The notes under the pieces are model-generated. The model was not told where the DNA came from and searched no databases. It was given only the letters and a program-made list of their open reading frames with translations. Below are positions 23,937-36,420 of a stretch of DNA of 60,000 bases, piece after piece (the stretch's first letter is position 1; each line of letters starts with the position of its first letter). Source of the stretch: Symsagittifera roscoffensis (taxonomy: Eukaryota > Xenacoelomorpha > Acoela > Convolutidae); contig NC_087070.1 in the NCBI RefSeq assembly GCF_963678635.1, positions 34,303,955 to 34,363,954 on the forward strand, written 5' to 3'. Both the position numbers and the translations under genes were made by a program.

Positions 23937-24847
23937 GTAAGAATTTTGTCCAAGTAGAGAAAATATTTCTCTTTATCTACGTCAATTGTAATCTATTTAT
24001 ACTTCAATTGTAATCTCTTTTTTTTACGGTAATTGAGTGCTTCCGATGATTATAATAGTATAATTTATATTTCTCGTCGTATTGGAAGAATTGAATAGGA
24101 CTGATTAGCTAGAAAATAAAATGTCGTGAAAGTTTATTTGAATTGATTGTAATTAAATGAAGCAGCACCCTTCGTTTCTTAATCTGAAATCAAGACTTCA
24201 ACTTCCTTTTTATCCTCCACTTTGATTTTATTTTCCTATTCATTCGAGAAATGAGACTCCGTCTATTTTTAGCATCTTCTTTTGCTAATAAGGCGCATTC
24301 ACAAATTAGTTCTGAATGAGGTCATATATATTTTTTGCAAAGACAATACAAAAGGGACGCAGATTTTGCATACTTGGGATAAATGAAGTTGATTTGTAGC
24401 TAATTAAGACTAGAATTTCAAATAATCTTTCAAGATTTGTTTTTTTGCAACTGCGAAGTGTCTCAAGGGAAATGCGAAACTAAGATAAATCTGAAACTAA
24501 TTAAAAAATGGATTGTAAATTCAATTAGGCTACCGTCGCCTTGCTTGAAAACCATGCTACTTTTAATTTTCTCCTGAATGTCCCAAACGCCGCCTGATTT
24601 AACGAAAAGTCTTTCTTTGCTTAGTAAACACAGTTAGAAAAAATGATAAAAACAACCGGCATAATTTCAGCCTCGAGTCTCTCGAGTTAAAATTAAGATG
24701 CTCTCTGCCATTTTGGGCAATTCATGCAGTTTTCTCAAGAGAGGCAGCTGCATATAAAGTCAGTTGTATGCGACCGGCATGTACGCAGAGCAGGTCAAAA
24801 TTTAATTGGACAACAGAAATTTAAATGACAGTTACCCGGTTGAGGCG

Positions 24848-25960
24848 CTCGATTTGTTTCGACTTTTCGACCAAAAATCGGTATGTTTCGACCGTCCCGA
24901 CCAAATTTTGGTATGTTTCAGCTTTCTCGACTGTGTCGGCCGACATCTAAAAAAATATTTGTTCGACCCAGCATAAAATTGTTTCGACTTTCTCGACCAA
25001 AAGTGGGTATATTTCGACTGTCTCGGTAAACAAAAAAATTTTCTCGCTTTATTGTCGTCTGTGGTTGCTCCAAAAATTGTTCAAAAGGCTTTTTGGTTTC
25101 TCAGTGAAAACACATCTGGTTTCAAATTTTATTTAAAATTTTGGACCCGAAAGTTTAAACTTTTTGATCTAGCATTTCATAGTTTTCAATATCAGTCAAA
25201 TAGCTTAGATAGTGAGACAGTTTCTATTGCGCCTTTCGAACTTTTTTTTTGATAATTCTTTGGTACACTCGATTTGTGGAAAAGGTATCAAAATAAAAAA
25301 AAATCTGATCTACATATGTTTCGACTGTGCTCGACCTATGTTTTGACTTTTTTGATCAAAATTGGTTATGTTTCGACTGTGCTCGACCTATGTTCGAACA
25401 CGTTTTGACCTAGGTTTCAATTTTGCTCGACCTATGTATGAAATTTCGCGACCAAAAATGGGTATGTTTTGACTCTGCTCGATATATGTTACGACTTTTT
25501 CTACCATCAAATTACATGAGTAAACTGACAACAAAGTATGATATATGCTTCTTAGTTAATTTTTTGCGATGATAATTGATTTTAAAATAAACTACACGAG
25601 CCTGTAAAATGCAAAATTCTTACACGAAAACTATTGTCTTCAATCTCTACTTTCAATCTCCCAACTTTGACTCAGACTGTTGAAGTAAAAATTGATATTT
25701 GATGGTGTTTCGTTAGAATTCATTTTTTTTTGCGGCAGGAATCCTTAGGTTTTCAAAACTTAAAAGGTTTCCTCTAAAACTTTTTATTTTGCGTTGAGCA
25801 GACCTCCCGAACTGAATATATTTGGAGTTTCTCCGCCAAAATTGGGTGTGTCTCGACTCTCTCGATCAAAATCGAGTATGTTTCCACGTTCTGTGCGACT
25901 TACAATTGCTTTTCGACTGCAAATTTTCGTCAAATCATAAGTTGAGCACCTCGACCCGGG
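24848..25960. repeat. Degenerate TCGAC-rich tandem array (unit 2)
   Basis: This is the duplicate of the array at 18940-20050, with the same block structure. Confidence 0.6.
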
Positions 25961-28189
25961 TAATTGGAATGTGAAAAATCAATTGTCACTTGAATGGCAC
26001 AACCTAAATTTTACTTGCAATAAAATGGACAATTAATAGCAAGCACGAAGCATCACTCTTGAATAAAAATTTTTGATACGAGTTCGTTTTCCCAGTGTTT
26101 TTTGTTGTTTTTAAAAAATAATTGTATTTCCATGTTTAACACTAACAAACTTTGCCGAATTTCAAAATATGCATTTTTTACAGTACTGAAAAAACTTTAA
26201 AGCATATCTAAAATCAGAACTTAAAAATGCGAACTCAAATATTGCCGTTGCGTCTGAGAGGATCGAGAGGTAATATTGCTTGCATATCTTTTCTTTCTCG
26301 GTATTTGCGGGTATTTCTAAGAAACGTTTTTGCTAAATTTAAATACAAATGGACAAAAATTCTATGAGATTTAAAGCAAAAATTAAAAAGAAAGTGACTG
26401 AATTTTTTTGCCTCAACCGGTAGAACACAGTACTGATTTGAATTATCCGGAAAAAAACAAAAAGCTAAAGTTAAAACGCGCTGTATTCTCAAATTGGGAG
26501 ACTTGGGAGAAAAATTTTGAAGACAGAACTCGAAAAAAAACTTTAGCAGTACTACTTTTGTGCAATTTAATTTGCAAAAATTGGGCCAAAACATCTATAT
26601 TAATACCGACCATTTGTGATGTTTTTCAGTTAATGAAAAATTACGCCACAATTACCGAATCACTTTCTCACATAATTTTTTGAAACTAAACCTAATGTGC
26701 AGCACAACACAATTTAAGGAGAGTTTATTCTCCAAAAATTGGCGCATGACTTAAAAAACTGATTTTTCACTAAAAATTGGTATTTTATACATTGAAAATG
26801 ACACTTTTTGACTAGTAAACTAAAGCAAATTTATTTATACAAAAGTTAGAAGATTCTTAAATTTTAGAGGCTAACTCATGGGCTACACTAAAAGCTCATT
26901 AGAGCCCATTCTTCAGTTTATGGGCTACACCAAAGGGTCACTTTGATTATATTTTGGTGCCAATTTATCCGTCAGTTCTGGCGTAATTTTTCATTGACTA
27001 AAAAAATCTGAAAGTGATCTAGCTTAGGTTATTTTTTGGCTCGAATTATGCAAACGAAATTGAATCGTTTAATTTCAGGTGACACTCTGAGCAACGTTTT
27101 TTATTTTATTTTTTTTGTCTAAAATCGACCCAATTTGAAAAAAAAGCATTTTTTTCAAGGTTTGTTCATTTTTCCGATTTTTTTAAAATCAGCAGTGTAT
27201 CTATAGCGTATGAAAAAGATAGGGAACAGTATCTTATGGCGAATTGTACCCTTTTACCATGCAAAGGGTCGCTTGTTTTTCTAGAAAGACTTCTTATAAG
27301 AAACCAGTCGTCACCGTTGTTTTCATTTCATTCCTGCTATTCTATTAAACGGTTGGTCAATTTTGGCCGTTTATGAGAAGTTGAGCGGCTACACACAAAA
27401 CAAAGCGAAAAGATTTTGAAAATTTATACCTTATTCAATTATTTTCTTCTTCGTCAGAAAAAAGGTTCATCATCAATCACTTCGCGCCGGTCGGCGTGAT
27501 CAATAAAACAAAAAATTGAGTGAAATGTTTCAAATAGCAAATTTCCAACTCTGAAGTTCAGCTTTAAAGTGGCAATAAATATTAATAAAACTTCAATATT
27601 AAACTGCTAAAAATATTAGAAGGAAACAAATTGCCAAAAACAACAAATAAAAATGAAAATATATTCTTAGCTTGATCATTTAAATTTTGTTTTCGTCCAT
27701 TATCTCTAAAAATTGCAAAACATTTGTCTGATAACCGAAAAATCATATCTGTTTGTTGGAAACAGTTGCATCTTTTAATTAGTTATCTCGTCTGTTGATC
27801 TGGACTTCTTCGCATAAGTTTTAGATCTATCCGCTTGTCGTATACAACAATTTTAATCAAAAGTCGTATAAGATAACCCTGATTAAAGATTTATCAGCAA
27901 GATGTTGTTTGTAATACAAAAGTCGCAGATAACAAATGTAACTGTATCAAATTCAACATTTTTTTCTATGAACAATGTTTTGACACAAAGATTGAAGAAG
28001 AGAATCAAATAGGCATTGTTCTCATAAAGTTTCAGAAAAACCTCAAGCTTTTTTGAAACCTTTTTCAAACATTTTTTTGATATTTTTCTAGTAATAAATA
28101 GTTGTAAAAAAAATCGGAGGCCAGCTTCTAATTTAAAAAATTCTGAAGTACAAACTTGAAGACTGAAAGTGTGGTTTAATTTAGTCTGA

Positions 28190-29455
28190 AAACCGAAAAG
28201 TTTCTTTTTCTCAAAACAATTTTTAAGTTTGTTTTGAATTCGAATCGTGGCCAAAAGAGCTTAAGTATGGCCATACTTGAACCCCTCCGAGCTTTTTGTG
28301 AGATACTAGCTTCGGGCTGAAGAAAAAACAAGCAACCTTGAACCAGAGTTATTTCCCGACCCGTTACGGTTTTATCTGAACAAAAACGCCGAATAAAAAA
28401 GAAGTAGCTACAAAATATGGTTTCCAAAAGAATGGACTAGTTTTCTTTTCAAGTAGTTCTCCAGTAAAATAAGTAAATATCACTCGCATTTTAGATCTAG
28501 CAGAAGTTAAAAATAGTTCATAATAGAGAATTGGAATTTTTGATGTTTCAGCTTAAAAAGGAGGTTAAAGTTTTTTTTCAAAAGATAATTGGTTTTTGCG
28601 TTGTTTGTTTTATTTATAAGGACTTTGTTTTGTGAGTTGAAAGTTTCGAAGCAAACAATGCAGAAGAAGCTCTTCAATCTTTTTTTTATTCACACGAAAT
28701 GTACAATAATTTTGTAGAAAAAAAAACAAGAATTACTTAATTTATAAAAAAGTAAATGTTAAATATAAAATTTATGTGATAAGTAATCTCAAACGAACTT
28801 CAATAAAAAAAATAAATTTTGGCTAAGTCAAATAGTCTGCACATTTTGCTTGGTTTATTTACATTCAGTTAGATTTTGCATTAATCTTTCGAAGTTTTGA
28901 TTGAGACAAATAAGTCAATTCATGGCTGACGCAAAAAAAAACTGTATAACTTAGTACAAGTAATTCAATCAAAAGAGATTTTGCTTTTGTTAACAAAATT
29001 AATACGATGAAAAATAATTAACATAAAGAAAAAAAATCAACAAAAAAACTCAGAACCAACAAGGTTTCTTGTATCAGGGCGAAGCATTGAATACTCAGAC
29101 TGCTTTTTAGGTTTATGGAGTAGTGTTCGCTTTCCAAAATGTATGATGTACTATACAAAAAAAACAGTTATTTCAAATTCATCATTCCACCCAATATTTT
29201 AAGAAAAAAGGAGATAATTTTTATGTAGCAAATTATTAAACAGACCAGCTAGCACGCCTCAATTCTATCGGGAACGAGTTTTGAGACTTATTAAACCTCA
29301 GCTTACGCATTTTTAGCACAAAAGTTATTGCTCGTTAATTATCCCAAATTGGCCAATCTGACAATTTTTAAAGCCCCATTTATTTACAAAATCGATCACA
29401 GCTAAAATATTTTGAATTCAAGATAACAATAACTCTCAATTAAAAAAACCATCAA
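28190..29455 (+). repeat. Older tandem duplication, first unit
   Basis: This segment aligns with 29456-30850 at visibly lower identity than the 5.9-kb units. Landmarks in both are ggccaaaagagcttaagtat, cccgttacggttttatctga, ggtttatttacattcagtta, tatcagggcgaagc and atcccaaattggcca. Its left 0.8 kb is also present in the 5.9-kb unit 1 (22255-23053), so this older event preceded the 5.9-kb duplication. Confidence 0.75.
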
Positions 29456-30850
29456 AAAATCTTTTTCTCGAAACCATTTTCATGTTTGTTTTGGAGTTTG
29501 AATTGTGGCCAAAAGAGCTTAAGTATGGCCTTACTTGAGCCCCTCCGAGCTTGTTTTTGAGATAGTAGTTTCAGGCTGAAGAAAAAACAAGCAAAATTGA
29601 ACCAGAGTTTTTTCCCAACCCGTTACGGTTTTATCTGATCAAAAAGGCCGAAAAAATGTGAAGTAGTTACAAAATATGGTTTTGTTAACGGCATTTTTTC
29701 CGACCACAAATACGATTCAGTAAAAAATTGCCAGGCGGTCATACTTCTTGCTGGGTTAAAAACACAGGATTTGGGGAGAATATCAAAAGGATTTCTTTTT
29801 TCCAAAAGAATGGATTGGTTGTTTTTCAATTAGTTCTCCAGCAAAGTATGTTAATACCAATCACATTTTAGGTCTAGCAGAAGTTAAGAACAGTTCTTAA
29901 AAGAGATTTGGAACTATCCTTAAGTAAGAGACTAATGTTTTTGATCAAAACATAATTGGTTATTTGCACTGTTTGTGTTTTTTAAACAAACTTTGTTTTT
30001 TGGAGTGAAACTTTCAAACAAACATTGCAGAAAATGCTCTCCAATCTTTCTTTTTCTATCACAACAATTGTACGATAAATGCGTAAAATTCTAAGTCTTA
30101 CTTATTATAAAAAAACGTAATTGTTATATAAAACAAATTTAATAAGTAAGTAACAGAAACAAACCTCATGCAAACTTCAATAAAAAAACATAAATTTTAA
30201 CTAGATCATATAATCTGCACATTTTTGCCTGGTTTATTTACATTCAGTTATAACTTGCAATAAGTTTTCGAAGTTTTGATTGAGAAAAATAAATTAACTC
30301 AGGGCTGACGCGACAAAAACTCTGTAACTTCGTACGTGTAGTTCCGTCAGAAGGGAGAATTTGGTTTTGGTAAATAAATTATTAATATGATGACTTATTA
30401 TTAACATAGAGAAAAAAATTTATAATTAACTAGGAAAAATCCAACACCACAAGATTGCACGTATCAGGGCGAAGCGTTGAATACTCAGCTTGCTTGTTTA
30501 GGTCTTTGGAGTAATGTTCGCTTTCAAAAATGAATGAATAAAATAAAAAAAATTAAACCATTTATATCAAAACCATCATTCCACGCAATATCTAAAATAA
30601 CAACTTAGATATTTTTTATGTAGCAAATCATTAAGCGGACCAGCTAGCATGCCTCAATTCCATTGGGAACAATTTCTCAGACCTAATAAGTCTCAGCGCG
30701 TTTTTAGCACAAAAAATATTGCTCGTTAATTATCCCAAATTGGCCAAATTGGCAAATTTTAAAGCCATGTAAATTTTTAAAAAATAATCACAACTGAAAT
30801 GTTTCGAATTCAGTATAACAAAAACTCTCGAATTAAAAAACGTCAAAAAT
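29456..30850 (+). repeat. Older tandem duplication, second unit
   Basis: This is the diverged head-to-tail copy of 28190-29455, offset about 1,260 bp at the left and 1,390 bp further right. The difference is largely an extra segment of about 110-120 bp near 29680-29800. No gene lies in it. Confidence 0.75.
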
Positions 30851-32872
30851 TACTAGTTTAAAAGAAGAAATTTGTCTGGAGAAAAAAAAACGACCCGAGC
30901 TCAAATGTTTCGTCACTCTCTTCGAAAGTCGAAACGAAATTTAATCCAAATAAAGTTTCTTAATCGTAATTTTTACTTGTTCTTCAAAAGAAGGGTTTAT
31001 AAGCGATAGTTTTGCTTGCGTTTGCATGTGGTAGAGGGAGAACATTAAGGGTCTAATTTTTTGCATACATAGGATATTTGAATTTGACTTGAATCTAATT
31101 AAATCAGTATTTTGATGAATTGTTTGTATTTTGCTTTTTAGCAAATGCAAATTTTTTAAAGAAAAATCTAATTATTTTAAATCAAAATTTAAACAAAGAT
31201 AGCCGGCTGCAGTGTAAGTAGCACAAAATGCTCCGACCAGAACAACTTTTAATTTTTCTTTGTTTTAACTTTTAAGGTAAAATGGTTTCGCATTTTTTTG
31301 TGAGCGGCTTGATGAGAGTTGCATTTGAAAACGAACAAAAAAACAAAAAAAAATCATTATCTTTTGTTCGAAAAAAAAATTGTTTTTCTTTTGCTGAATA
31401 ATGTTTGATATCCGAAGTATTTTATAATGATTTTCTCGATTTCACTAAACGTATCCTAAATATGTCCACTTAATGAGAAGATTGCGAAAATTTTGAGTTA
31501 TTGTTTAGGTAAGATCTATTTTGTTCCGATCACGAAGTAGAAAGAAACTTTGCTATCTGACATATTTTGGTTTTTATTTCCATTTTTCCATATAAATACA
31601 CAAAAAAATTTCATGATTAATCGTATGAGTTGATATATTCTTTTTGTAGAAATGGTTGACGTCAAATACTGCAATATCGATCACATATATGAGTCTGATT
31701 AATGATAATACAACCTCGAGCATAGTTATTCAGCAGTTTTTTTTCAGAAGTTTGGATCAATGATTACTGCTAATTTAACCAATCCAGGTATAATTCAAAG
31801 TGAAATTTGAAAGTTTGAAGTAATTTTGTAGTGCACGGGAACAAAAATATACAAGATGCTTGTATTTGAAAGCTGAAAATGAGAAAAAAATATACATTAT
31901 TATTTTTTAAAATGATGACTAATATTCTCCTGATACAATTGATGACGGAGAAGTTTTTTTTGCAGTTTTCTCACTTCAAACCGAAACAATTTTGATTCAA
32001 ATATTTTGTCTGATTTATTCCGGGTTTTTCCCCAATTTGTCCCTGAATGTCAGAACTGTCGCGACAGAAAAACAATAATCACTATCAGCAAAACATTTCA
32101 AGGAGATTTTACTTATTTGCGGCTTTTTAGGAACTTTATTCATAACCATGAATAAAAACCATGGCAGATCTAATTAGCAATTTTTTGCAATTTAATTTTC
32201 AGAATTTCATTTCTACAAGGTCTTTTTCGACGCTTAAGCATAAACGAGTTGCGTATACGATTTTTGCACTTGTTCTGCTTTTTCCTGCTATTTGCAAAAA
32301 GGGGAGTGGGGGGGGAAGGGAGGCGGTATAAACAAGATCCTACATGGTATATCAGTTCTCTTTAAATTACAATTTACTATTTACCATTTTTCTTTCATCT
32401 AAAAACGTTAACTTTATTAAATTCGCTACCAATTAGTAGTATAAAAACTGATTGTGAAATCAAATTGTGGCAAATGGGTGAGATTTCTTTTCATAAAAGC
32501 AACTTATTCATTCATTTGACGCCATTGCCACTTGTTTAACAGACAGTCTACAAAAAACAACCCAAGTACATTAATCATAAATTGTGTTAAGAAGAGATAA
32601 AAACAACTTTGATTTCGTTTAATGACGTAAGCATTAAATTCTCAGGCTATTGAATGATAATGACAACCTTATTGTAAATCATTGTAATTCGAATGCTATT
32701 GAAATTTCATTATTGTTTGAATTGAAACGTTTTTGAAAATTTTTCAATGGAATTAACTGTTTTTTTTAATAGGTTTTTCTGTTAATTATCTGCAAAAGAG
32801 AGTAAAAAATAGCAAAGAAAAAGACAAGTTTCCCCCTTTCTCATTCATGTCCTTGAGCACCTTCTTAAAGAG

Positions 32873-32874
32873 CG

Positions 32875-32912
<38 letters not shown>

Positions 32913-32921
32913 GGGGGGGGG
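32873..32921. repeat. (GT)n microsatellite followed by a G run
   Basis: An almost pure GT dinucleotide tract with one GC interruption runs directly into 11-12 consecutive G. It is a simple sequence repeat in the large intron. Confidence 0.95.
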
Positions 32922-34257
32922 TGTTAGCAAGTTACAAGTTAAAAACTTAAAACTTAGTATTGTTTTAACAGTTGAATGATAGGGGTACCAATTCTATACA
33001 AGGTATATTATCAAGGGGAAGGGGGTAGTTGTAGTCATAGAAAAAAATCATGTTTTTGAAACCGTTGGAGTATTCCGTGTGCGCATATCTGTTTCCTTCT
33101 TATTTACTATTTTCCAACTGTCATTGGAAATTTTGCGGTCTCGGTGGAAGCCTTTATAGTGCGGTGAGAAAATAGGTACTATAAAAATACCTTGATCAGA
33201 TTTTGTCTCAAGTTCAGCACTCAAATTTTATTGAAAAAGGTTGATTTTTGAAAAGTTTCAAAAGCAAGTCTGTAAAGGGCGAGGATGTAGGGAAAAAACC
33301 GATAGTGATGATGCATAAAACACCAGTACTCTGAATAGCAGAACTGCAGACGAAAATCTCACTACAGAGAATTATAACAAATCGGAGATCACACTCGACT
33401 AATAATCTATTGTTTTTCATGCCAACTGTTTTTTAATGCGACATCCAGGAAAACGCTGCATTTATACCACCGGATAAGTCGACACGACCGGGAAAATTTC
33501 AGACCGCCTAATTGAAATTTGAAGGTACTCCGCTGTGCAAATTGCATGGGGGTTGTTACATGAAAAACGGAGCATGGAATTAAATCATTGATTTGATGTC
33601 AAAATAAGTCTCTCTGAATTCAGATTTGTCATTTGATAAGACTGGTTCCTCATTGATTTTTCAGCTTTTTTCTTTGTTTCGTTGGTTGCCATAGCGCAAG
33701 AAAATTCTAAAAACATACTAGATGCATTTAAAATTGTCTATAAAAGAACTAAACTGGCTCATAGTAGCCAAAAAATCAGTAAGTTGACGAAATCGAGTTT
33801 CCCAGGTTTTCCAAAAGATTTCTATGTCGATATTGTTTGCCACAGGAAAAAATTTGAGAAAATGAGCCAAAAATGGCGTTTTAAGACCAAACGATTTTGA
33901 CAAAAAATTGTAAATTTCTGGGCATATTTTTGAGAAGAAAGCGCGGGAAAGGTCGAAAAGTCATTTTTTTTGCTGCTCGTTAGAATTTGAAAATTTTGAC
34001 CTCCTTCTTGCTCGTTTCAGTTATTTTCTGGTGTTTACAAAAGTGACAAAAATAAAAATGCTTTGATTATTTTAAATTTTTTTATAAAGTCCAAAACCTT
34101 TAAAAGATAGTTTTCATGTAAAGAATATATTTCTACTCCACTTGCGTTTTTGATTGCATTTTTCTTATTTTTTCAGCAGCTCAGAAAAATTTCAAGATTG
34201 GGATTTTTTTCGTTGTTTCCGGAAAACATGGTGCTAGTATTATGCGCTACGGACCTA

Positions 34258-34905
34258 CTTTTTGTCAAAAACCGGCCTCATATCTTAGCATTTACAAGGA
34301 AAAGCTTTTGTTCTTTCGTTATAACTTCAATTTGTAGTAGCTAATTTGCAACAAAAAACTAAATCAGGTTTTTTGTTTTGCATCATTTCAGCCAGTTAAA
34401 GCGACTTTTAGAAAGTTCTCTTGTCAAGGAAGGGGCCTAATTTGAAAATAAGATGCCGCTCAAAATTCGTTTTCCTGATATTGTCTGATGTGCGAAAGAT
34501 CAGACGCGCAAAAAGTATGTCAGTCAAACATAATTCAGTATTCCAAAGAAATAAGCGATCACTGGTGATTTTATTGCTTTTATGGACTACTGTTGACTGA
34601 TTTCTTCGCTTATTTCTTTAGACCACTGAATTATGATTGGCTGACCTATTTTTCGCGCATTTGATCCTTCACCACTAGAGCATTAACAAGAAAAAAAGTT
34701 ATAGGCGGCATTTTTTTCAAGCTAGGCGTGTTTTTTGGCAAGAAAAAATGCTGAATGGCTTGTGAACTGCAAATGTAAGCCAAAAAACCTGAGTTTTTTT
34801 TTGCTTTTTTGTTGCAAAATAGTTACTAAAAATCAAAGTTATAACGAATGAACAATCATTTTTAATCGTAAATACTAAGATATGAGTCCGGTTTTTGACG
34901 AAAGA
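34258..34905. repeat. 648-bp imperfect inverted repeat
   Basis: The left arm (34258-34557) and the right arm (34606-34905) are reverse complements with mismatches and small indels, separated by about 48 bp. Matching landmarks are gtcaaaaaccgg / ccggtttttgac, catatcttag / ctaagatatg, cgttataact / agttataacg, ttgcaacaaaaaa / ttttttgttgcaa, and cataattcag / ctgaattatg. No coding capacity was found. It could be a fold-back element or a transcribed hairpin in the intron. Confidence 0.8.
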
Positions 34906-35831
34906 TTTTAAATTGAAAAAAAAAATCGTTCGATGTCCACAGATAACATTGGAGCAAAACCAAAAAGCCGAACGGGTGCTTGAATTTTATGGACTTTCGA
35001 AAGCTCCTCGGCTCTTTGGAGAACATTGTTTTTCAGAAGATCTGAGTAGAATTTTACAGAATTTTTTGTGCACAAGTTTTCACTGTTGAGGTCACATCAA
35101 GGAATTTTTATTCGATTGTGTGTAAGTTGTATATTCCGGGTTGATCTTGCAGTGAAGATCAGTTCGTTTGCAGCGTTCTTACATTAAGAAAACATTACAG
35201 TTTAAAAAAACAGCACTGTCAAGGAGAAAAATCAGTACTGTAACAGCACTACCTCCTCACTGAAAATTTGCAAAAATAGCTCTAAAACAGCAAAAAAGAC
35301 ACGAAAAACTGCAAATAAAGCTTGGAATTATTGAATTTAAAACAGTGACACATAACAACTATTTTCAAGCGATCTCAATGTTCCCAAATATAGCAGTTGA
35401 CTTATGTTATTAATTCAAACTGTTGAACAGGTTTCGATTTTGGGTAGTGTTTTGTAATCAGACTCATTTCCTGTGTCTCAGCATCATCAGTTGTTGCCTT
35501 CGAACCTTTTTTTTTCAAAAAAATCGAATACGTGTCCGCAAAACCTTTGATTCTCCACGCATCTAGTTGCACCAGATTTTATCAAAAACACGAGAGCCAA
35601 AAGTTTCCTGTAAAATTTTCGATGCAACACGTATAACTTTTTAGTGCCCAATCCAAAGTTTGGAACGCGAATCGATATAAATGTCCTAACATTTGTTTCA
35701 AACTTTTCAAGTTAAGACAATTCGCATAAAATATAATCACCGTTAAGCAGGATCCCTGCTATTTTCATCTTTGTGCAACGTGTTTGATCGCCTGCTTCCG
35801 ATCAAAGGTTGTGATCTAAAACAGAACGACA

Positions 35832-35995
<164 letters not shown>

Positions 35996-36044
35996 ACCCC
36001 CACTTATAGCCATGACAAAAAATAATTTTATTTATATCGTAAAT

Positions 36045-36420
36045 AAGCATCATAGCTACGTATCTTAACTAGGTATGGCATCTACTTGTTGTATCTTTGT
36101 ATTAAGTCTATATGTAATTTCTACTTAACATATCTACGTATCATTTAAATAAATCGTATCTGTATCGCGTCTAATTGCCGTACCTAACTCGTAAATATGT
36201 ATTGTACCTACGTATTGCATCTCTGTATCATACCTACGTATCGTAACTAGGTATCACATCTATTTTTTGAAACTTTCGAACACACTTATGCATCTCTGTT
36301 TAAAAAAAAGAAATGTATGTATTGTTTTGACTAATGATATATATTTTTTTTCATATTACCTATCGATCTTATGTTTTTATGATATCTACGTAACGCATCT
36401 GTGTCGTATCTATTCATTCA
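36045..36420. repeat. Degenerate CTACGTATC-type array
   Basis: Short phrases such as tacgtatc, aactaggtatc, gtatctgtatcg and tacctacgtat recur irregularly across 36045-36260 and again at 36388-36420. It reads as a decayed minisatellite with a unit of about 10-12 bp. Confidence 0.5.

Larger units (their letters stand above)
23054..28986 (+). repeat. 5.9-kb tandem duplication, unit 2 (contains exon E3b)
   Basis: This is a 5,933-bp head-to-tail copy of 17129-23053. Differences include an 11-bp loss at 23516, a 3-bp loss near 24290, an insertion of about 24 bp near 26433, homopolymer changes and rare substitutions. The low divergence means a very young duplication, or two alleles placed in tandem by the assembler. 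The right end meets an older tandem duplication at 28190-30850. Confidence 0.92.
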
